Shown in pieces: positions 62,838 through 64,000 of a stretch of DNA of 64,000 bases; the stretch's first letter is position 1; each line of letters starts with the position of its first letter. The stretch is from Ga0077527 sp038144955. Its GTDB lineage: Bacteria; Pseudomonadota; Gammaproteobacteria; Burkholderiales; SG8-41. Location of the stretch: NCBI GenBank assembly GCA_038144955.1, contig JAYQOT010000004.1, positions 8,330 through 72,329 on the forward strand, written 5' to 3'. The position numbers and the translations under genes were made by a program. Under the pieces are notes generated by a model. That model saw only the letters and a list, made by a program, of their open reading frames with translations, had not been told where the DNA came from and made no database searches.

Positions 62838-64000
62838 ATGCACAAGCTTGTGTTGAAGTCCGGTCGCGAAAAATCGCTGAAGCGCCGGCATCCCTGGATA
62901 TTTTCCGGCGCCATCGCCAGGGTCGAGGGCAAGCCGCAGCCCGGCGACAGCATCGCCGTGCATGCAGCCGACGGCGCCTTCCTTGCGGTCGCTGCGTATA
63001 GCCCGGAATCGCAGATCCGTGCCCGCGTCTGGTCATGGACTGCGGGGTATATTGATGCCGCTTTTTTTGCGCAGCGTGTGGCGCGCGCTGCTGCTGCACG
63101 CAGCGCTTCCGTGGACGATAGCGTGCGCCTCGTGCACGGTGAATCCGACGGCCTGCCCGGAGTCGTCGCCGACCGTTATGGCGATACCGTGGTCGTTCAG
63201 TTGCTGAGCGCCGGCGCCGAACGCTGGCGCGGCGCGATCGCCGACGCTCTGGCAGCGCTACCCGGCGTTTCGCGCGTCATTGAGCGTTCAGATGCCGACG
63301 TCCGCGAACTCGAAGGATTGCCTGCGCAGTCCGGTTTGCTGCGTGGAGAACCGGCGACGGAACCTCTCGTCGCACGAGAGCATGCCCTCGAGTTCGTGGT
63401 AGACACCGTGCAGGGCCATAAGACCGGCTTCTATCTCGACCAGCGTGACAACCGGTTGCTGCTGCGCGGACTTGCCAAAGGCAGGGCGGTGCTCGACTGT
63501 TTCTGCTACAGCGGCGGCTTTGCGCTCAACGCGCTCGCCGGTGGCGCGAAAGCCATGACCGCCATCGACAGCTCGGGCCCGGCGCTGGCGGCGGCGCAGG
63601 CCAACGCGCTACGCAATCAATTGCCCGCGGCGGAATGGCTGGAGACCGATGTGTTCCAGGCGCTGCGCAAGTTCCGTGACGGCGGCCGCAAGTTCGACCT
63701 GATCGTGCTCGACCCGCCGAAATTCGCGCCGACCGCGGCCCATGCAGAGAAGGCCGCGCGCGCCTACAAGGACATCAACCTGCTCGGCTTCAAGCTCCTT
63801 AATCCCGGCGGCACGCTGATGACCTATTCCTGCTCCGGCGGTGTCAGCGCAGACCTGTTTCAGAAAATCGTTGCCGGCGCGGCGCTTGATGCCGGAGCCG
63901 ATGCGCGCATCGAGCGCTGGCTGCATGCCTCTGCGGATCATCCGGTGACGATGAATTTTCCGGAAGGGGAATACCTGAAGGGGTTGCTGTTACGCGTCAG
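62838..64000 (+). CDS. RlmI-type 23S rRNA methyltransferase (3' partial)
   Basis: The frame from ATG 62838 stays open to the window end (387 codons), and the protein reads MHKLVLKSGREKSLKRRHPWIFSG, a PUA domain, followed by a Rossmann methyltransferase domain. Signature motifs are KTGFYLDQRDNR, VLDCFCYSGGFALNA (SAM loop) and LDPPKFAP. The last visible residues (FPEGEYLKGLLLRV) match the family C-terminus, so only a few codons are missing. RlmI makes m5C1962 in 23S rRNA; exact target is by family. Confidence 0.9.
   Translation, partial: MHKLVLKSGREKSLKRRHPWIFSGAIARVEGKPQPGDSIAVHAADGAFLAVAAYSPESQIRARVWSWTAGYIDAAFFAQRVARAAAARSASVDDSVRLVHGESDGLPGVVADRYGDTVVVQLLSAGAERWRGAIADALAALPGVSRVIERSDADVRELEGLPAQSGLLRGEPATEPLVAREHALEFVVDTVQGHKTGFYLDQRDNRLLLRGLAKGRAVLDCFCYSGGFALNALAGGAKAMTAIDSSGPALAAAQANALRNQLPAAEWLETDVFQALRKFRDGGRKFDLIVLDPPKFAPTAAHAEKAARAYKDINLLGFKLLNPGGTLMTYSCSGGVSADLFQKIVAGAALDAGADARIERWLHASADHPVTMNFPEGEYLKGLLLRV

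Noticed and set aside
1..64000. CRISPR arrays, tRNA or rRNA genes, insertion sequences and att sites
   Set aside because: I looked on both strands and saw no regular repeats, tRNA T-arms, transposase motifs or duplicated ends. A tRNAscan or IS search could still find something missed by eye.

Overview
The window reads as ordinary chromosome of a high-GC betaproteobacterium, with one small accessory island. The order glnA - DUF4124 gene - ntrB - ntrC, the yqgE-ruvX-pyrR-pyrB-pyrC' operon, an orphan Bug-type (TctC) binding protein and SAH riboswitches ahead of ahcY all point that way. I cannot name a genus. Two runs of N (35711-35852 and 56724-57111) mark assembly gaps and suggest a draft or metagenome-assembled contig. 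I saw no rRNA, tRNA, CRISPR array or insertion sequence. No sequenced stretch of 300 bases or more lacks a gene.

Layout. 1-3.7 kb: a MacAB-type efflux system (adaptor cut by the window edge) and uppP. 3.8-5.9 kb: an acetyltransferase-nitrilase fusion and a rhodanese. 6-10.8 kb: a nitrogen-control block, glnA with NtrC sites and a sigma-54 promoter, then a DUF4124 gene and ntrBC, the latter with its own sigma-54-like promoter. 10.9-15.8 kb: glutathione reductase, exonuclease III, a DUF4124-glutaredoxin protein and oligopeptidase A. 15.9-19.7 kb (minus strand): the pyrimidine operon with a catalytically dead dihydroorotase. 19.8-24.1 kb: photolyase and trkAH. 24.3-34.1 kb: rsmE, argA (apparently starting at ATT), yggX, then a phosphate/polyphosphate cluster (ppk1, sixA, polyP:AMP phosphotransferase, ppx, phoU) and rpiA. 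34.3-40.6 kb: ilvA, a lytic transglycosylase, an NDUFA9-like protein, cca and a glutathione S-transferase.

40.6-45.9 kb is the accessory island: a type III restriction-modification locus whose mod gene carries one in-frame stop inside an AT-rich specificity segment, an intact res gene, and a DUF4258/HTH toxin-antitoxin pair with a palindrome over its -10 box. 45.9-50.4 kb: a diheme cytochrome, a MidA-like methyltransferase, a pteridine reductase, ttcA and a Bug protein. 50.6-52.2 kb: an HTH segment in frame with an alanine-glyoxylate-type aminotransferase. 52.2-57.2 kb (minus strand): mgtE and the methyl cycle genes metF, ahcY and metK, with two SAH riboswitches in tandem, a terminator and a promoter between metK and ahcY. 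57.4-64 kb: two lipid A acyltransferases, a CoA-binding protein, dapF, DUF484, xerC, an alpha/beta hydrolase and a partial rlmI-type methyltransferase.

The most notable points are the tandem SAH riboswitch arrangement, the HTH-aminotransferase fusion, the mosaic and interrupted mod gene, and the non-canonical argA start. None is clearly a wholly new system.
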